In this document: positions 47,009 to 60,532 of the stretch, in pieces
Layout: every line of letters starts with the position of its first letter
How positions within the stretch are numbered: position 1 is the first letter of the stretch
DNA from: Eupeodes corollae
Taxonomy: Eukaryota > Arthropoda > Insecta > Diptera > Syrphidae
Assembly: GCF_945859685.1 (NCBI RefSeq)
Contig: NC_079149.1
Span: 53,028,991-53,092,990, forward strand
DNA length: 64,000 bases
Direction: 5' to 3'
The notes under the pieces: model-generated
What the model was told of the DNA's origin: nothing
The model's input: only the letters and a program-made list of their open reading frames with translations
The model's database searches: none
Translations under genes and position numbers: made by a program

Positions 47009-47748
47009 GTAAGTAGCTACGTCTCACATTTGAGATTGCTTTAATTGTATTCCTATATATGTATATGTATTTTGTATTTTTAAACCACAAAAAAAATAAT
47101 TTTTGAATAAATAAAGAACAATTTTGGTAAGGTTTTTTATTCATTTGCTTTTTCAATCATTAGTTTACTATTTGTGTTCAATTCAAACCAATAACTTATC
47201 AGACATGATCTGCCAATTTTTCTGCACGCACTCTTTTGAATCTACAACGTTTCTTGGTGGAAAGTAGTTTTCACAAAACAACAATTTCTATTATTTCTTT
47301 GAATGAAACTATGAAGTTGATATACAACTCATTTCGAAATTATTGATAAAATCATAAATTTTATCCTAAAAAAGTAAATATTTTTAAAATAAAAAGTTAA
47401 AACGAAACATATTTCGAAACTGCATAAAGTTCATTCCCCATCCCAATGAATTAATGAACGAAACTCATTTTTCATACAATTTTCTTTTTGTTCATCTCTA
47501 TTGCATAGCTACTGACATTTCTACACTAGATGACTCTGCCTGTCGAATACATCAGAATTCGTCGGTTTTGTTGATAAAAAGAGAAGCAAAAAATGTAAGT
47601 TAAAATCGTTTTCGTCTACGCATTGTGAGAAGATAATTAATTAACACTTCGGAAATCATCCTTAGAATTGCATAAATATTTTCAAAGTGTAATAAATGAA
47701 ATGTTGCATTCAGTCTATGGATTTATATAACTTAAAACTATCGCAAAA

Positions 47749-50700
47749 ATGAATCCAATCGAAACGACGACAACAACAACAGAACATTCTTTACATAAAC
47801 GAATACTGGTACCTGGTGCTGGTACTGGTGGGACAAGCGGTAGCGGCGGCGGTGGCGTTTCCTCTCACATTTCTAATAATTTAATTGAAATAAAAGATCA
47901 GAAAATGATCACACCAGCTCTTTTTGGAGATAAGGCTTTAATTAAGCAAGTCATTGGTGTTGGCCCGTCTAATAACCCAAACCAAAACCAACAATCAGTT
48001 CTGAAGAAAATTGCTACAAATATTCAAGCACCAACTACAGCAACATCAACATTTATAACTTCCACATCAAACAGTATCGTTAAGGCAATAGCTCGACCTA
48101 ATGCTGACGCGGTTGTCAAATCACAGCAACAAAATCAGCAGCAATCTTCATCTTTAGTTCGGAGCAGCGATTGCAAATCGCAGAAGCAACAGCCACTGCA
48201 AATTGGCATAGGTACCTCGACTGTAGTAACCACCTCTCCTGTCGTTGGCCAACAAAGCCTTATTAAGCTGCCAACCCCAATATTGGTAAGTGCATTTGAG
48301 TTTTTTTCCTCTTCTGTTGTTGATATTTTTCATAAAATCGATTTACTATTTTGAGATAACCCACGCGAATCTTATATTTTTGTTCTTCTGCTCAGCTCGT
48401 TTAACCTTACATAACAAACGATTGTTGCTTACATGAAATTGTATCTTTTTTACAAGGAATATTTTTTTTTAAATGGGTACGAAAATGCTATCAAAGGTTA
48501 CCGAAGTTGTATTAGATAGATATTGTTTTGGAAGGATGCATGATTATATAAAATAAATAAATATTTATTATATATGTATGCACTACGCAGAGCTAAGTAA
48601 ATTAGAGTGATAACATTGCTTTGATGTAGTTATTGTACCTTCCTCTCTAAATATACCTATTTTTCTTGTTAAGAGTTGCAAATCAGTTAATTGAAAATTA
48701 AAAAGTTGGGTTAGTTTAAAAAGTTTACAATTATATGTTGGCTGAACAAGTGGTTAAAAATAAAAACAAAATAAAGGGGAGATTGCTATGAAAAAACATG
48801 AGCTAAGAATAAACTCAGTGTAATATTTGAAAATTTATTTCATAAAAGTAATGTTTACATATTTCTATGGAGTTACTTGTGTGTGATAAAATGACGTAAA
48901 ACCTGTGTTCGAGTATTTTTATTTATTTCGTCACATCGAAATATGTATATGTATGTAGGTACCTAACTAGTTGTGTAAATGCTTAGGTTGAGTTGAGCGA
49001 CCATTGTATCTATTTGAATGTTGGTTGGTGTCATCAATTAGTTGCTTAAAATCTTCTTATGAGTGTTATAAAATCATTTGGAAAAAATGTTTAGTTATGT
49101 GTTATTTACACTACTGTAAACTTTGATTTTATTTAAGTACCTATACAATTAATTAGGTGCACCTGTAAATGGTTTTCTTTATCAAAACACTACATACATA
49201 TATGTATGTACATAGGTATATATGCATATATATATTTTATTTGAGATGTGGGTGACCATGGCAGCACGTGCGATTAGGCTTGCTCGTTTAGCTCTAAAGC
49301 TCGGTCGTCGAAAAGTGTCTTGTTAAACAGAATTCATCTTGACAGGGATATTCTCTACTTTCTGAGATCTGAAGTTGTAAAGAACTCACTTAAACTAGTT
49401 CTAGATTTTACACCGGGTCATTTTGAAGTACCAATTAACTGGCAAATTGTCATGAGATTGCAAAGAGAACTTTTTTTGTGAACAGATTGTTCGGTATTTA
49501 CTTTTGAAAAAAAAAATACACAAATTCTGTTAATCGTGTTTTCCATTAGTAAACTATGAATGTATGATTTATGATTTGCTTGTTTTATTTAAATTGTAAA
49601 CATTTTAGAAAAAATTCTTTTAAATTTATAAGATGATATATGTATCTGGATCATACAATGCATGTAGAAAGCATTAGGCAAATATAATGACATTTACATC
49701 GACTGGCACTAGTTTTACTAATAAAACAATTTTAAATCGTATTTCACGTGCCATAAAAACATTACCAACAGAAAACTTCGCTTTAAACAGTAAACGAACT
49801 TACAAATATGAATTTTTATTTTTAACAAATTCTAAATTTCCACGCCTATTAATAAACTTAAAATGTTAAACATACAATTGGCACCTTTTTGCTTAGGTCA
49901 CGAAAGATCCTAAAAGCTGAAAAACCCTTAAGTGAAAAAAATAAAAAAAATTTAGTACCTAGCCTAGAAAAATTGTATCCTTTAAATTACGACATTATTT
50001 TTCACGACCATTTAAATTCTTACTAAGTACATACTATAAAACCATCTAAACATTTCCAAGAAAAATGTCGTGTCATCAATTAGTAACATTTTCTTGGGTC
50101 TCTGTCAGGTATATTTCCTGTTATTGGCAAATTGAGTTAATCCATTGGTGTAGTTAGGTAATTAGTCAGATACCTATGATTTTTAAATAAAAGCATCTCC
50201 ATGTATAATTTTCCAATTAATGTTAAAGTTACTTCAAGAGAATCAAAACCATAGAGATTTTAAAATTATTATCAGAGCAACAAATTTCAAAACTTATTTA
50301 CCAGTTAAGGTAATTCAAATAGCATATTTGATTATTTTCTTGTGTTACGAATATTTATTATAACAATTACTTTTCATGGTTAAGAAAGTTATCAAGTTGA
50401 AAGTATAAAAGCTTTTTGTATCGCGGTTGTTCTTGACACAAAATGTATTACATTTCGTAGCCTTATTAAGAAGAGAGAACCACTTTTTTTTAACTTACTT
50501 AAAGCTGTTAAATTTGGTTTTAGTACAGTTTTATTTTGTTAAGTTTGGAACTGCACTAAAACATAGATTAATTTATTCGTAGTACCAATTTTGTAAAAAT
50601 AACATCTTTTAAAATACAGCAAAATATTGTTAATTTGTTTTATTTATTTTTACCGTTCTTTTTATGTAAACAAAACCAAACAAAAAAAAAAACAAATTAG

Positions 50701-53700
50701 AAATCCTTAAATATTATTTGTTTAATAATCTGTTTTTATTTATTTGTAGGAAAAACATACATTCATAAAAAGACCTCTTCCAATGATTCAACATAAGACT
50801 TTTACATCGCCAACCACTTCCATTGGAATGCAGCAAACATCGCCAAACAGTCATATTATTTATAAAACATTAAATGGAAACTCGAACTCAGCAAGCAGTT
50901 GTAATAAGAATTTCACTCCAACATTATTGCAAAGACCAACGGCTGAACAATTGACAAAAAGGCGTCAAAGTTTTAGAGATGTTCAAATAAAAACTAGCGC
51001 CGCACAATTAACTAAAAGACGTGCAAGTATCAGAGATATTCAAATAATACCTGCCAATAACATGGACAGCAAACCAATGACTATCATACGAACCTGTCAT
51101 AATAGCTCCGAAACACCATCACCAATGGAAGTAACGCAAATTTCGTCAACTGTAACTTTAACTAAAAGTGCAACAATGAGCTGCAAACAAACAAAAAATA
51201 TACCACCTTTGGTGTCGATTGACAAGAAAAACTATCCTAAACAAGGAAAAACTGTTTTTGGAAATGGCGCAGAACATCGAATGTCACTAGATGAATCTGC
51301 CAACGCCAACGAAGGTGGTCAAAAGAGTTTGCTCATTAAACGACAGCCTTCCCCTACAAATATTTTGAAGACACCACCAAAAACACCACCTGGTTATCCA
51401 GTCAAGACTCGGCAGCAGTCTTTATTGAAAGTAAACAGTCTGGCACGATTATTGCATACCAGTCCCAGAACCAAGCGTTCAAAATCAATGACAGCTGTGT
51501 CAAATCCAATCAAAAAACGTGGTCGGCCTCGTAAAAATAGGCGACTCTCAACCGCTTCCGATGGAGAATTATTGCAAAAAGCCGTTGAACAACTCACTTT
51601 GGAAGAAGCAACTAAAATAAAGAGGGAACCTACGTCGTCGTCTGCAGTTGTCGTAACGCCAAATGTCGCAAGTACGTCTTTACTTTGCAATGAAAAAGTA
51701 GAAATGATTCCATCGTCGAGTAGTAACAACAGTAGCTTTGAAATAACTCCTCAAAAAGAGTCCAAGGAAGCGACAAAGCCTGTGGAAAGGACATCTGTAT
51801 ACTCTAACCCTGCCCATATGAACATGGTTCTGGGAATGCTATCAACTTTCAATATGCTCACTTGGAAAGAACGAGTTGGCATTTGCAAACAAAGTGAAAT
51901 GAGATTTCAATTGAACGAATTAAATCTGGTTCAGATTGCTGAAAAATGTCAACAAAGAAATAAGCCCCATACGGCTTATGAGAAGCCTATTTTCGAACGT
52001 AATTCGACTGCCAAGAGTTCTGACCATTCAAATGCTTTGTACTGCTGTCGACGATGTGAGTGCCATGGATCTGCCGTTGATTTCCTTGCGCCTGATTTTT
52101 GTTCATACGACTGCTTTAGGCGCGAAACGCGCAAACGATCAAAAATTTCCATTAAATCTCGCGAAAAAGAAGTTCGAGAACGATTTAAGAAAATCAAAAC
52201 ATCTCCGCAGCCCACCATCGTCGTTAGTCCTGAAATACAAATTAAACCAAAACGTTTCTTCACTTGGGCCTCATACTTGAGCACAACCAATGCCCAGCCG
52301 GCTCCCGTTGATCTATTTCTAAATCCTTACCCATGCGGAGATAACTTATTTGAAGTTGGGATGAAACTTGAAGCCATTGATCCAGAGCATAATTCCTTGT
52401 TCTGTGTCTGTACTGTAGTCGAGAAGAAAGGTTATCGTCTGAAGTTGCAATTTGATGGTTATTCTAAGATTCACAACTTTTGGGTGAATGCTGATTCCAT
52501 GGACATATTTCCACCAGGTTGGTGTTCAAAAACAAATCGAGTACTGCAGCCACCCAAAGGTATGAACTTATTGACATTCAATTGGCCAACGTATCTGAAT
52601 AGCACCAATTCCAAGCCGGCGTTAAGAAGTCTATTTACGCATTTAAATTCGTCGGTAAGTTTTTGATCCTCAATTAAGTTATAACTATTATTTGTAATTT
52701 TGTTTTACTTTAGTCAAAGAGAAATCCTTTCAAAGTTGGTATGCGCCTGGAAGCAATCGATCTAAAGAATACAGGAAAAGTTTGCGTTGCCACAGTTGCT
52801 GATGTTTTGGACAATCGAATATTGGTGCACTTTGATGGTTGGGATGAGAGTTATGACTATTGGATTGACATAAATTCGCCCTACATACATCCCATTGGTT
52901 GGCACAAGCAAAACAACTTGGAACTTGTTCCGCCACCCGACTGGGATGAGTTCTTCGATTGGCCAGAATACCTTGAGTTTATGCGTAGCGAAGCAGCTTG
53001 GCCAGCGATGTTCTTACGACGTGATCCGATTGAGTTCAGTACTGGAATGAAATTGGAAGTTGTCGATTTTAAAAATCCAGCGCTCATTCGTCCCGCAACA
53101 GTGTTGTGTCGAGATGAGTATAAAGTGTTGGTACACTTGGATGGCTGGCCCAATGAATTGACATATTGGGTTAATGATGATAGCCCAGATATACATCCCA
53201 TAAGGTGGGCAGAAGAAACTGGTCATGATTTAGAACCACCACCAGGTAAGTTAAAAACAAAACAAAAATATATTTTTCAAGCTCAACAGAATATATTCAA
53301 TGAATTTTCGATTTCAGATTTTGAACAACTGAATGTAGTGATGCCATGTCCGGTATATGGTTGTCGTGGAATTGGCCATGCAAAACGTGTTGATGTTTAT
53401 TTCCATGCTAACATGGACACCTGTCCATACGAAGCAAAGAATTGGAGTATAGAAATTGAGCGACCATCGCGAGTAGATGAAGTTGGGAGGTAAGTTATTA
53501 GTTTTCCACAAATTAAACAAAATATTCAATTATTAACTTTAAGGTATACATACGAGGAAAAATTGTTAATCAAACAAGATACTGAATTTCAACCATCCGA
53601 ATTCGATGAACATTTAAAGCAAGAATTTGAAAAAAAGAAATCGCATTCTGAAAAGAAACGGTCTACTGAAAAAAGAAAGTCAACCCCAACCAGCACAACT

Positions 53701-54105
53701 ACCACTGCAGCAACCACCGCCATCAAAGTTGAAAAACAGCAACAGAGTGAACCTACATTGGAAAAAGAAATTAAGATAGCTCGTGAATATCTTTGTGATT
53801 ATGGTCCAAGACTTAAACAAAACTACATCATTTGGCGTGATAATGGCAATTTCAGTTCGTCTTGCATCAAAAAGAATCCACTCGAGTGGACAACAGACGA
53901 AACAGCTCATTATATATCCACAAAGTGCCATCCTATCGGACATCTCTTTAAGCGCGAAGATATAGATGGAGCAGCTCTGCTAAGCATGCATCAATCAGAT
54001 CTCACAGACATTTTGAAACTTAAATTGGGTCCATCCATTAAAATCTTTTCGCATATATTGCACCTGAGACAACAAGTGGTTTCGAGGTTTATCAAAACCA
54101 CTTAA
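47749..54105 (+). CDS. l(3)mbt: l(3)mbt, MBT-repeat chromatin repressor
   Basis: L(3)mbt is a nuclear repressor that reads methylated histone lysines and silences germline genes in soma (LINT and dREAM-linked complexes). Exons: 47749-48285, 50750-52654, 52714-53245, 53318-53489, 53544-54105, in phase, about 1235 residues. A low-complexity N-terminal half is followed by an FCS-type zinc finger near 609-640 (CCRRCECHGSAV...FCSYDC), three MBT repeats at about 681-990 (FEVGMKLEAIDPEHNSLFCV; FKVGMRLEAIDLKNTGKVCV; FSTGMKLEVVDFKNPALIRP, each with the aromatic-cage FDGY/FDGW/LDGW...YWV/YWI signature), a C2HC finger (CPVYGCRGIGHAKR), and a SAM domain at about 1155-1232 (REDIDGAALLSMHQSDL). Domain order and the 2.5-kb first intron support l(3)mbt, not Scm or Sfmbt. 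Confidence 0.95.
48286..50749 (+). other. l(3)mbt intron 1
   Basis: 2.46 kb, very AT-rich. It contains a TACATA/TATGTA microsatellite near 49190-49240 and a slightly GC-richer patch at 49250-49330. No exon or gene recognised. Confidence 0.6.
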
Positions 54106-54342
54106 TAATCGACTGATACTTAAAACGTATTAATTTATAAACAATCTAAATCCTCCATTTATTGCCCACGAACTTTTCTTCCTTTATAAAGAATTTTTAC
54201 TTTAATTTAAGAAAAAAAAACCTTTTTCTCATAAATATTATGTATTATGCATCTACATATATGTAAGTAGCGGTTAAGTATGAATTAAGCTTGTTATATA
54301 GAAACTGAAAAGAAAACACGTATCCATATTATTGATATTCAA

Positions 54343-54400
54343 TTTATTGTTTGTTTTATACAAGTCTTGAGTTTTTTCTTTCTTTTTTTTTGTAAATAAA
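54343..54400. terminator. Overlapping convergent polyadenylation signals
   Basis: AATAAA for l(3)mbt is at 54395-54400 on the plus strand. For the convergent CRYL1-like gene, AATAAA on the minus strand (TTTATT at 54343-54348) lies upstream in plus coordinates. If both are used, the two 3' UTRs overlap in this interval. Confidence 0.55.
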
Positions 54401-54435
54401 ATGCAAATTTAAAAAAAAAAAAAAAATTGGAATAT

Positions 54436-56250
54436 TTAAAATCCTTTTTTGATATCATTTTTCAGAATGCTTAACTTGGTCAAACAACTATCGCGATATG
54501 CGCGTCTTTCGGCCAACTTATCTAATGGCACCATGGCTTCTAATTGTTTAGCAATTTCAGCACCAGTAGCACCTCCCATTTTTGGTGTTGGACCCATTGT
54601 TTGTGACACGGCGTAAATTGTCGGTGAATAACGTTCCAAGTAATTGGACATTCCTTCAGCATTTAAATGTGCTGTTTCTAGGGGACCCAAAAAAGCATAA
54701 CGCATGCCCAGACCATCAGACATTACACTTTCGATATCTTTTACATTTAGAATTCCAGCTTCGACCAAACGGTATGTTTCGTTCAAAATAGCGTATTGTA
54801 TACGATTCAAGGCAAAGCCTTCGATTTCACGACTAAGTGTAACTGGCTTCTGACCAATTTCTTCTAAAAGAGCGCGAGTCTTTATGACAACGTCAGGTTT
54901 GGTCCATGGGGCAGGTACGATTTCAACTAGTGGTACATAGTATGGGGGATTAATGGGGTGAGAAACGACAATCTGTGAAATAATTAAATTAATTTTATTA
55001 TAACAAATAAAAACAATAAGCTTTATGGAAAAAAACAACTTGAGCTTCACATTTTCAATGTTAGTGAACACAAGTTATTAATTTTTATATGGAAAATAAG
55101 ACCGGAGATACTCAGTCCTAAGAACTAATTCCGAAAATGTTTAACTCCCATCAAAATTGGAAGTTATACATACTGAAGAAGAACTCAACCGAACTTGCTT
55201 CCATATTTTTGCTTCTATATTATAAAATTCGATGTTAAACTTTATAAAATGTAGGAGTGTGCAAGCAAACATACGCTATGCGACAAGTAGTAGGTGGCAC
55301 ATGTTCATAACAAACAAAGTCCCATCTGGATTAACTCATAAATGAAAAAATTAAAGGGGATGTCTAGGTAAGGTCAAATTTAATTTTTGTTTGGACAAAT
55401 CCTAGGATTTGTAATCAGAAAGGTTAAAGTTAAAAGTTGACCATTGAAAAATTGTTTTTCAATTTTAAAAAGCTTATTAACGAATACGATTTGCATGCAT
55501 ATTTATATATATACAAAAAAAGACCATAGCTTATACTTTAATCAATATGCAAGCTTTTCATAGGAAAATGATTATTTTTACTTTGAATGTATTTTCTATA
55601 ACAAAAACAAAACTAATATTATATTTTGATTAGAAAACCCACTTGATTAAAACATCTACCTCTACCATTTCATCCATACCTACACTTGAAACAATAAGTT
55701 TAATCGCTAATGCAAACAAGAATACCGAAAACAAACAACAAATAATCATTAATAAAATAAACAACACTTACGTTCTCTCTGTGCTTTAAATCTTTGCTAA
55801 ATAACGACGGCAAGAAAGTACTTGTTGAGCTTGACATAATTGTTTTTGCTTCAACAACTTTATCAAGATCCAAATACAGGCTTTGCTTCATTTCCAACCT
55901 TTCAGGTATACATTCCTGAATGAATATAGCATCCTTGGCTAATTCTTTGAGATCATTTGTAGCCGAAATGCACTTGAATTGTTGCTGACTGGTCAATTTT
56001 CCACGGAGTATACCCCTCGACTCCAGAGAAGCTAGTTCTTTTTCAGTCTCACGTAAAGCTGCTTGAATTTGTTCTGGCAAAATATCATACAGCATTACTT
56101 GATAACCTACTGATGCAAACAGCATTGACCATGAGCGTCCAATTAAACCACTAAAAATAAAAGTTATATTATAAAAGAATAACGTATATTAATGTTTATT
56201 AATGCAAACCTTCCAATGATTCCGATTTTTTCCTTTTTAAAGCCTGACAT
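54436..56250 (-). CDS. CRYL1-like dehydrogenase (lambda-crystallin / L-gulonate 3-dehydrogenase)
   Basis: A member of the 3-hydroxyacyl-CoA dehydrogenase superfamily. CRYL1 oxidises L-gulonate with NAD in the cytosolic uronate cycle. Exons: 56250-56210, 56150-55772, 54972-54436, in phase, 318 residues, the family's usual size. The N-terminal Rossmann glycine motif is completed at the first splice (IGIIGSGLIGRSWSMLFAS). QECIPERLEMKQSLY, SSSTSTFLPS and the active-site histidine in VVSHPINPPYYVPLVEIVPA follow, then the C-terminal domain (ALNRIQYAILNETYRLVEAG, GLGMRYAFLGPLE). The stop at 54436 converges on l(3)mbt 330 bp away. Insects carry several paralogues of this family, so the exact orthologue and substrate are not certain. 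Confidence 0.93.
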
Positions 56251-58388
56251 TTTGGTTAAAAGTTAATATTCAATGTGTTGCGACCGTATTGGAGAACGCT
56301 TGAAAGTACAATGACAAATGGTTTGACACGAAATCTGGTAAAGCTATAGGTATTAGGTACTTACCTAACACACTTGTGTAGATAAGAGGAATGTTTTTAA
56401 TGTTTTAAACAAAACAACTGATAATGTAAAGTTTTGATTAAATCAACTATTAATATAAAGTAGGATAAGCTAAAGAGAGTACATTGGATATACAAACTTT
56501 CAGATAAACATTTTTGATATAACAACAAGCAGTGACATCGACTGTCACTATACCATAAGGCATTTTGTTGGTGAGGAGGCAAGTACTCAAGAGTAATTGT
56601 TGTTAAAATGTGCACACAACCGAAGTTATTAGTTGCTGCGCCTACAATAATAATAATAAATTATCTTGTTAAATTTGTTTTTCTATTAATTAGTCTTAAC
56701 AGCGTTGTGTGGGAAATTTATACTTTATTTTGTTTGTTTTAATTAATTGAGTTTTTCCTTGGATGTTATTTTGCCTTCCCAAATTTTTGTTTGATTTTCC
56801 CAAGAAAACAAAGAAAATTCCTAATACATAGGAAATAGGCCAGAAATAAATGTTAAACAAAAAGGGAAGTAAGTATTCAAAGATTTGTTGATCGAATCGT
56901 GATATATTTTTGTTCACCCTCATTTTCTCGGCTCTGACCCTGGTGCTCCATCGATGTGCACATTAAAAACTTGTTATTGACACCTGAAAGTATTTTTGCA
57001 GGTGAAATCTTGGGTACATATACAACTGGAGATTGTATTTTGTTCTACATAAAATGTATAATGTAACCAATTTTCATATTATATTCAAATATTTTAAACA
57101 GAACTTGTGGAACTACAGAATAACTAGTCACACAAAGTATATTCAGAAATTTGTATATGTATACCCAATGAATATAAATATTAAATTAGAAGATATGACA
57201 AAATTAATACATATTTATTCGAGTGTTTGCTTGAGAACAATATTCGCCATTTGGAAAGAAGAGAGAGTAACATTTATTTCAAAAACCAAGAATTAAACAT
57301 ATATGTTAAGTATACTATAACAGCACTCGACTTGTTTATATAATTTCTATATATTCTGATAAGTACATTTTGTATTTTTGCCCTTATTAAGAACAAGGTC
57401 AAATCAACAGAAAGTCTTGAGTTGAAGCAATATCGATATGGACATACATATTCATAAACGCATGCGATATCATGAGAACAAATTGCTTATCGAAAATTAA
57501 AACCTATAGATTTGTGGTTTAATCTATATAACTTGTTTTTTTTTCATGCCGTCATGAATGTTGGATTTTATAATTCTTATTTTATTATATATTTTTTTGT
57601 GATTTATATAGTATAGTAAAACAAAGAACAGTATATTTTTTTGTGATTTATATAGTATAGTAAAACAAAGAATTGCCTGTCTTCAGATTACGGAAAGATC
57701 AATTTATTTATTAACATATTTTTTTAGCAAACAAACTAAACTTGATCCTAAAGAAAATGAGCATTGTAAGTCCTGCCAAAGCGGAAAGTTGTTAAATTTG
57801 TGTCTATCCTTTTTTGAAACAACCCACTTTACTTAGTAAGTAATCATGTTTTTATTCCACTATTTTCTTTTATTTAAACGCAAGAATATGGTTAGTCTGG
57901 GAGAAATTTTCTGTCAGGCACTTTAATGGTTTAACCATTAAAGTCAAATAAATTTAAAAAAGCTAATTATTTTTCACATAAAATATGAAAATATATTTAA
58001 AAGTACAACGCATAATCTCCCCCACAAAACGATTTTATAACTAGTTATGCCCTTAAAATAACAAAACGGGTTTTAAGTGATCGGCACTTAATGTATGTTT
58101 TTGTTCCTAATACTTTGTTTTATTCGACTGTCCTGCGGAAGGGGGTAGGTGTAGAATCGCAGAGCGTAAAACTAAAAAGAATTATATGTTACTTAAGCAG
58201 ATAGTAACTTACCAGAAATTAATGCAATTTGTATTTTCTTCTTTTCGTGTAACCAGAAGTTGCCGCATGTGGTTGGTACTGGTAGCAGTTAAAAAGAATT
58301 AAAATAAATCTCAATTTTCTACAAAAATCAAAGCACAAATCAAAAATAAATGTAATACACAAAATTGTTATTTTTGTTTGTAAGTTTA
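56251..58388. other. Intergenic region between CRYL1-like and NAT9
   Basis: AT-rich. It contains the CRYL1-like promoter side and the NAT9 3' flank. No gene was recognised; the open frames here are AT-rich and lack splice or homology support. A 44-bp tandem duplication lies at 57588. Confidence 0.5.
57588..57672. repeat. 44-bp tandem duplication
   Basis: TATATTTTTTTGTGATTTAT, continuing ATAGTATAGTAAAACAAAGAA, occurs at 57588 and again at 57632 with no mismatch over the 41 shared bases, so it is recent. Confidence 0.8.
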
Positions 58389-59132
58389 TTACAGGTGGTT
58401 TTTATACTGTTCCACAGTTAATTGCACTTGTTTGTCTAACCAACTGATCCAATCTTTTGTGACTGGCCGTTCCATTGTGACTTCTTTGAAGACATCCGTT
58501 CGATATGATTCTACAAATTTCATTTTACCAAACATATTTATGCTCTTTACATTATCAAATCCTATTTTAACTTCAAATTTGTCTATAGGCAGATGTTTTT
58601 GAACATATTTTAACAAAAGTAACATTGCCTCCCATCCTAATCGCTGGCCGCGGAATGCAGTTTCTGCAATCATTATTTCAGCTTCAGCAACTCGAATTTC
58701 CTTATTATTTTCCTCATCTTCATCAATGCGTAAAAATAGATTTGTATCACCAACTAGGGATTCTATTTCATCTTGGGTATCAGAAAATATCTGGCGAGAA
58801 ACTACAAGAAAAGTTAGCTCTGGGGGATAGAAAAAGTGAATCTATAATTAAAAAGCAATTGGAATTGATTATTAGTTTGTTATTTACTATCATCATCATT
58901 ACGCCAAGTAGCTTGCATTTGATATTCTTCTTCTATCGTCAATGGTTCGGAGGCGGTTAGTTCTTGCAGTTCGGGGTTTTTCATCCATTTGTGGTACCTT
59001 TTATATGAAATTAATCAATGTGAGCTTCTAATTAGAAAATGCTATTCAAACTTACTTTTCCACATGTTTTTCTTCATAAGGAACAAGAATAACATTTGAT
59101 CCTATAATTTTAATATTTTCGTTTAATTTCAT
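58389..59132 (-). CDS. NAT9: NAT9 (GNAT-family N-acetyltransferase 9)
   Basis: A GNAT-fold acetyltransferase homologous to human NAT9 and Drosophila mnat9, which has been linked to microtubule stability. Exons: 59132-59056, 58997-58888, 58819-58389, in phase, 205 residues, matching the family. It opens MKLNENIKIIGSNVILVPYE, then YHKWMKNPELQELTASEPLT, EEEYQMQATWRNDD, a GDTNLFL strand, the acetyl-CoA-binding block AEIMIAETAFRGQRLGWEAM (R/Q-x-x-G-x-G/W type) and KIGFDNVKSINMFGKMKF. A DRE box lies 124 bp upstream of the start codon. Confidence 0.94.
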
Positions 59133-59255
59133 ATTTTTATTTTTGTTTGTGTTGTGCGTTTTGTAAAACAACACTTTCTAAACAAGCATGATACGTCAAA
59201 ATTAAAAAAAAAAAAACAGCTGATGAGTGATGATAATGATAAGAGCACGATGTGT

Positions 59256-59263
59256 TATCGATA
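59256..59263. promoter_or_regulatory. DRE (DREF/BEAF-32 type) site upstream of NAT9
   Basis: The palindrome TATCGATA lies 124 bp upstream of the NAT9 ATG, with a second half site (ATATCGAAA) just beyond. DREs mark housekeeping promoters in flies. The function here is inferred from sequence and position. Confidence 0.6.
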
Positions 59264-59515
59264 AATATCGAAAAATCAAGTGATGCATTCAGCAAAATAA
59301 AGAATTCTTTTCAAATATTTTTGTATCCGGAAAGGTGTTTAGCCGAAGGAGGATTTTTTCTTTTCAATTTCCAGTAAAAGAAATATTTTAAAAATAATTG
59401 CAAGACAACGAAAACATTGTAATTGTCATCATAACTATTATTGTCTGTGCAATTGGTTCGTGCCTCCCGCTATAGCGGCTCCATCTATCTCTATTATGTT
59501 TCCCCTTCAATTCAA

Positions 59516-60532
59516 GGGCCTTACCAATAATAATTCGCTAAACATACGTTTAGTTATCGTTGAGTTAAATTTTAACAGCGAGTTAATTTTCGTGTATACT
59601 TATAACCAAAATCAACACGTCTTTTACTAATTAGCCTTCTATTTCAATATCTACTACATTCTCTGTCAACAAGACAGCATTGAATTGTCATAAGAAAAAT
59701 TTGCAAACATAAACGAAAATATTTGATTAAAATTAAGTTTTGAAATGGATTCGGACGATTCAATAATGGAAAATTTACATAAATATCTTAGAAGCTGTGG
59801 CCGAAGCAAGGAGGCGAAAAGTATACAAAAACAAAATTGAACCATTCACAAAATATGGCGATACCGAGTTTTATCGGCACTATAGTTAAATATTTTTGTT
59901 TTCCGGCAAACACTTAAAAAATAAAACAAATAAATTCAAGATCTGATAAGACAAGTGCTCGATTCATTATTGATCTTTTGCGCCTCGGCTACTGTGTTGG
60001 TGCGATTTCAAGTGAGCTAATTGTATTGACAGGGCTGAGATATTTTGCCGCAGGATCTTACCAGAAGGATGTTGGTAAGTTAAAATTAAATTAATATTCA
60101 ATGTTTCAAAAACTTTTTTTTCTTCACGTGATTGCCACAATATTTCTCAACAATCTGTTAGTAATTGTGTTAAGAAATTTGTTAGAGCTTTGGCCTCTAA
60201 AGCAAGGGACTTCATCAAATTCCTCAGTGAGCCCTATATTAAAACAAGTAATATTCGACTTACTTTTTTATAAAATATTGCTACGAACAATTAGCAGACA
60301 ACAATCACAACAAATCTCAAGTCCTGTGACCTGAGAAGTATTTGTTGGGTATGCTTGTCAAAATGAGAGTGCAAACCATGGAGTTTAATTTAAGTGTCCG
60401 TTTATAGTTGAGTTTTAAAACAAAATTTAAGTGGGCGTTAGCCCTTAATTAAAATGTTTATTGGTATGCTAAAATATTTAAAACCCAGTTAAATATTTAA
60501 GTCAGCTTTAATTTTGATTATTGGTAAGGCCC
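59516..60532 (+). mobile_element. Decayed Harbinger-like transposon with transposase remnant
   Basis: Terminal inverted repeat GGGCCTTACCAATAAT at 59516 and its exact complement ending at 60532 (1017 bp). Inside, an ATG at 59744 opens MDSDDSIMENLHKYLRSCGR. Further on (about 59955-60075) the reading LTGLRYFAAGSYQKDVG matches the nuclease N-terminal hallmark (LRY.ATGSFQ..VG) of HARBI1/Harbinger proteins. The frame is interrupted and the DDE residues were not found. The flanking trinucleotides are CAA and AAA, an imperfect match to a 3-bp duplication. The TIR start resembles that of the MITE at 13017. Confidence 0.7.

Noticed and set aside
56397..57296. Open frames between CRYL1-like gene and NAT9
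   Set aside because: Low-complexity AT-rich translations with no homology.
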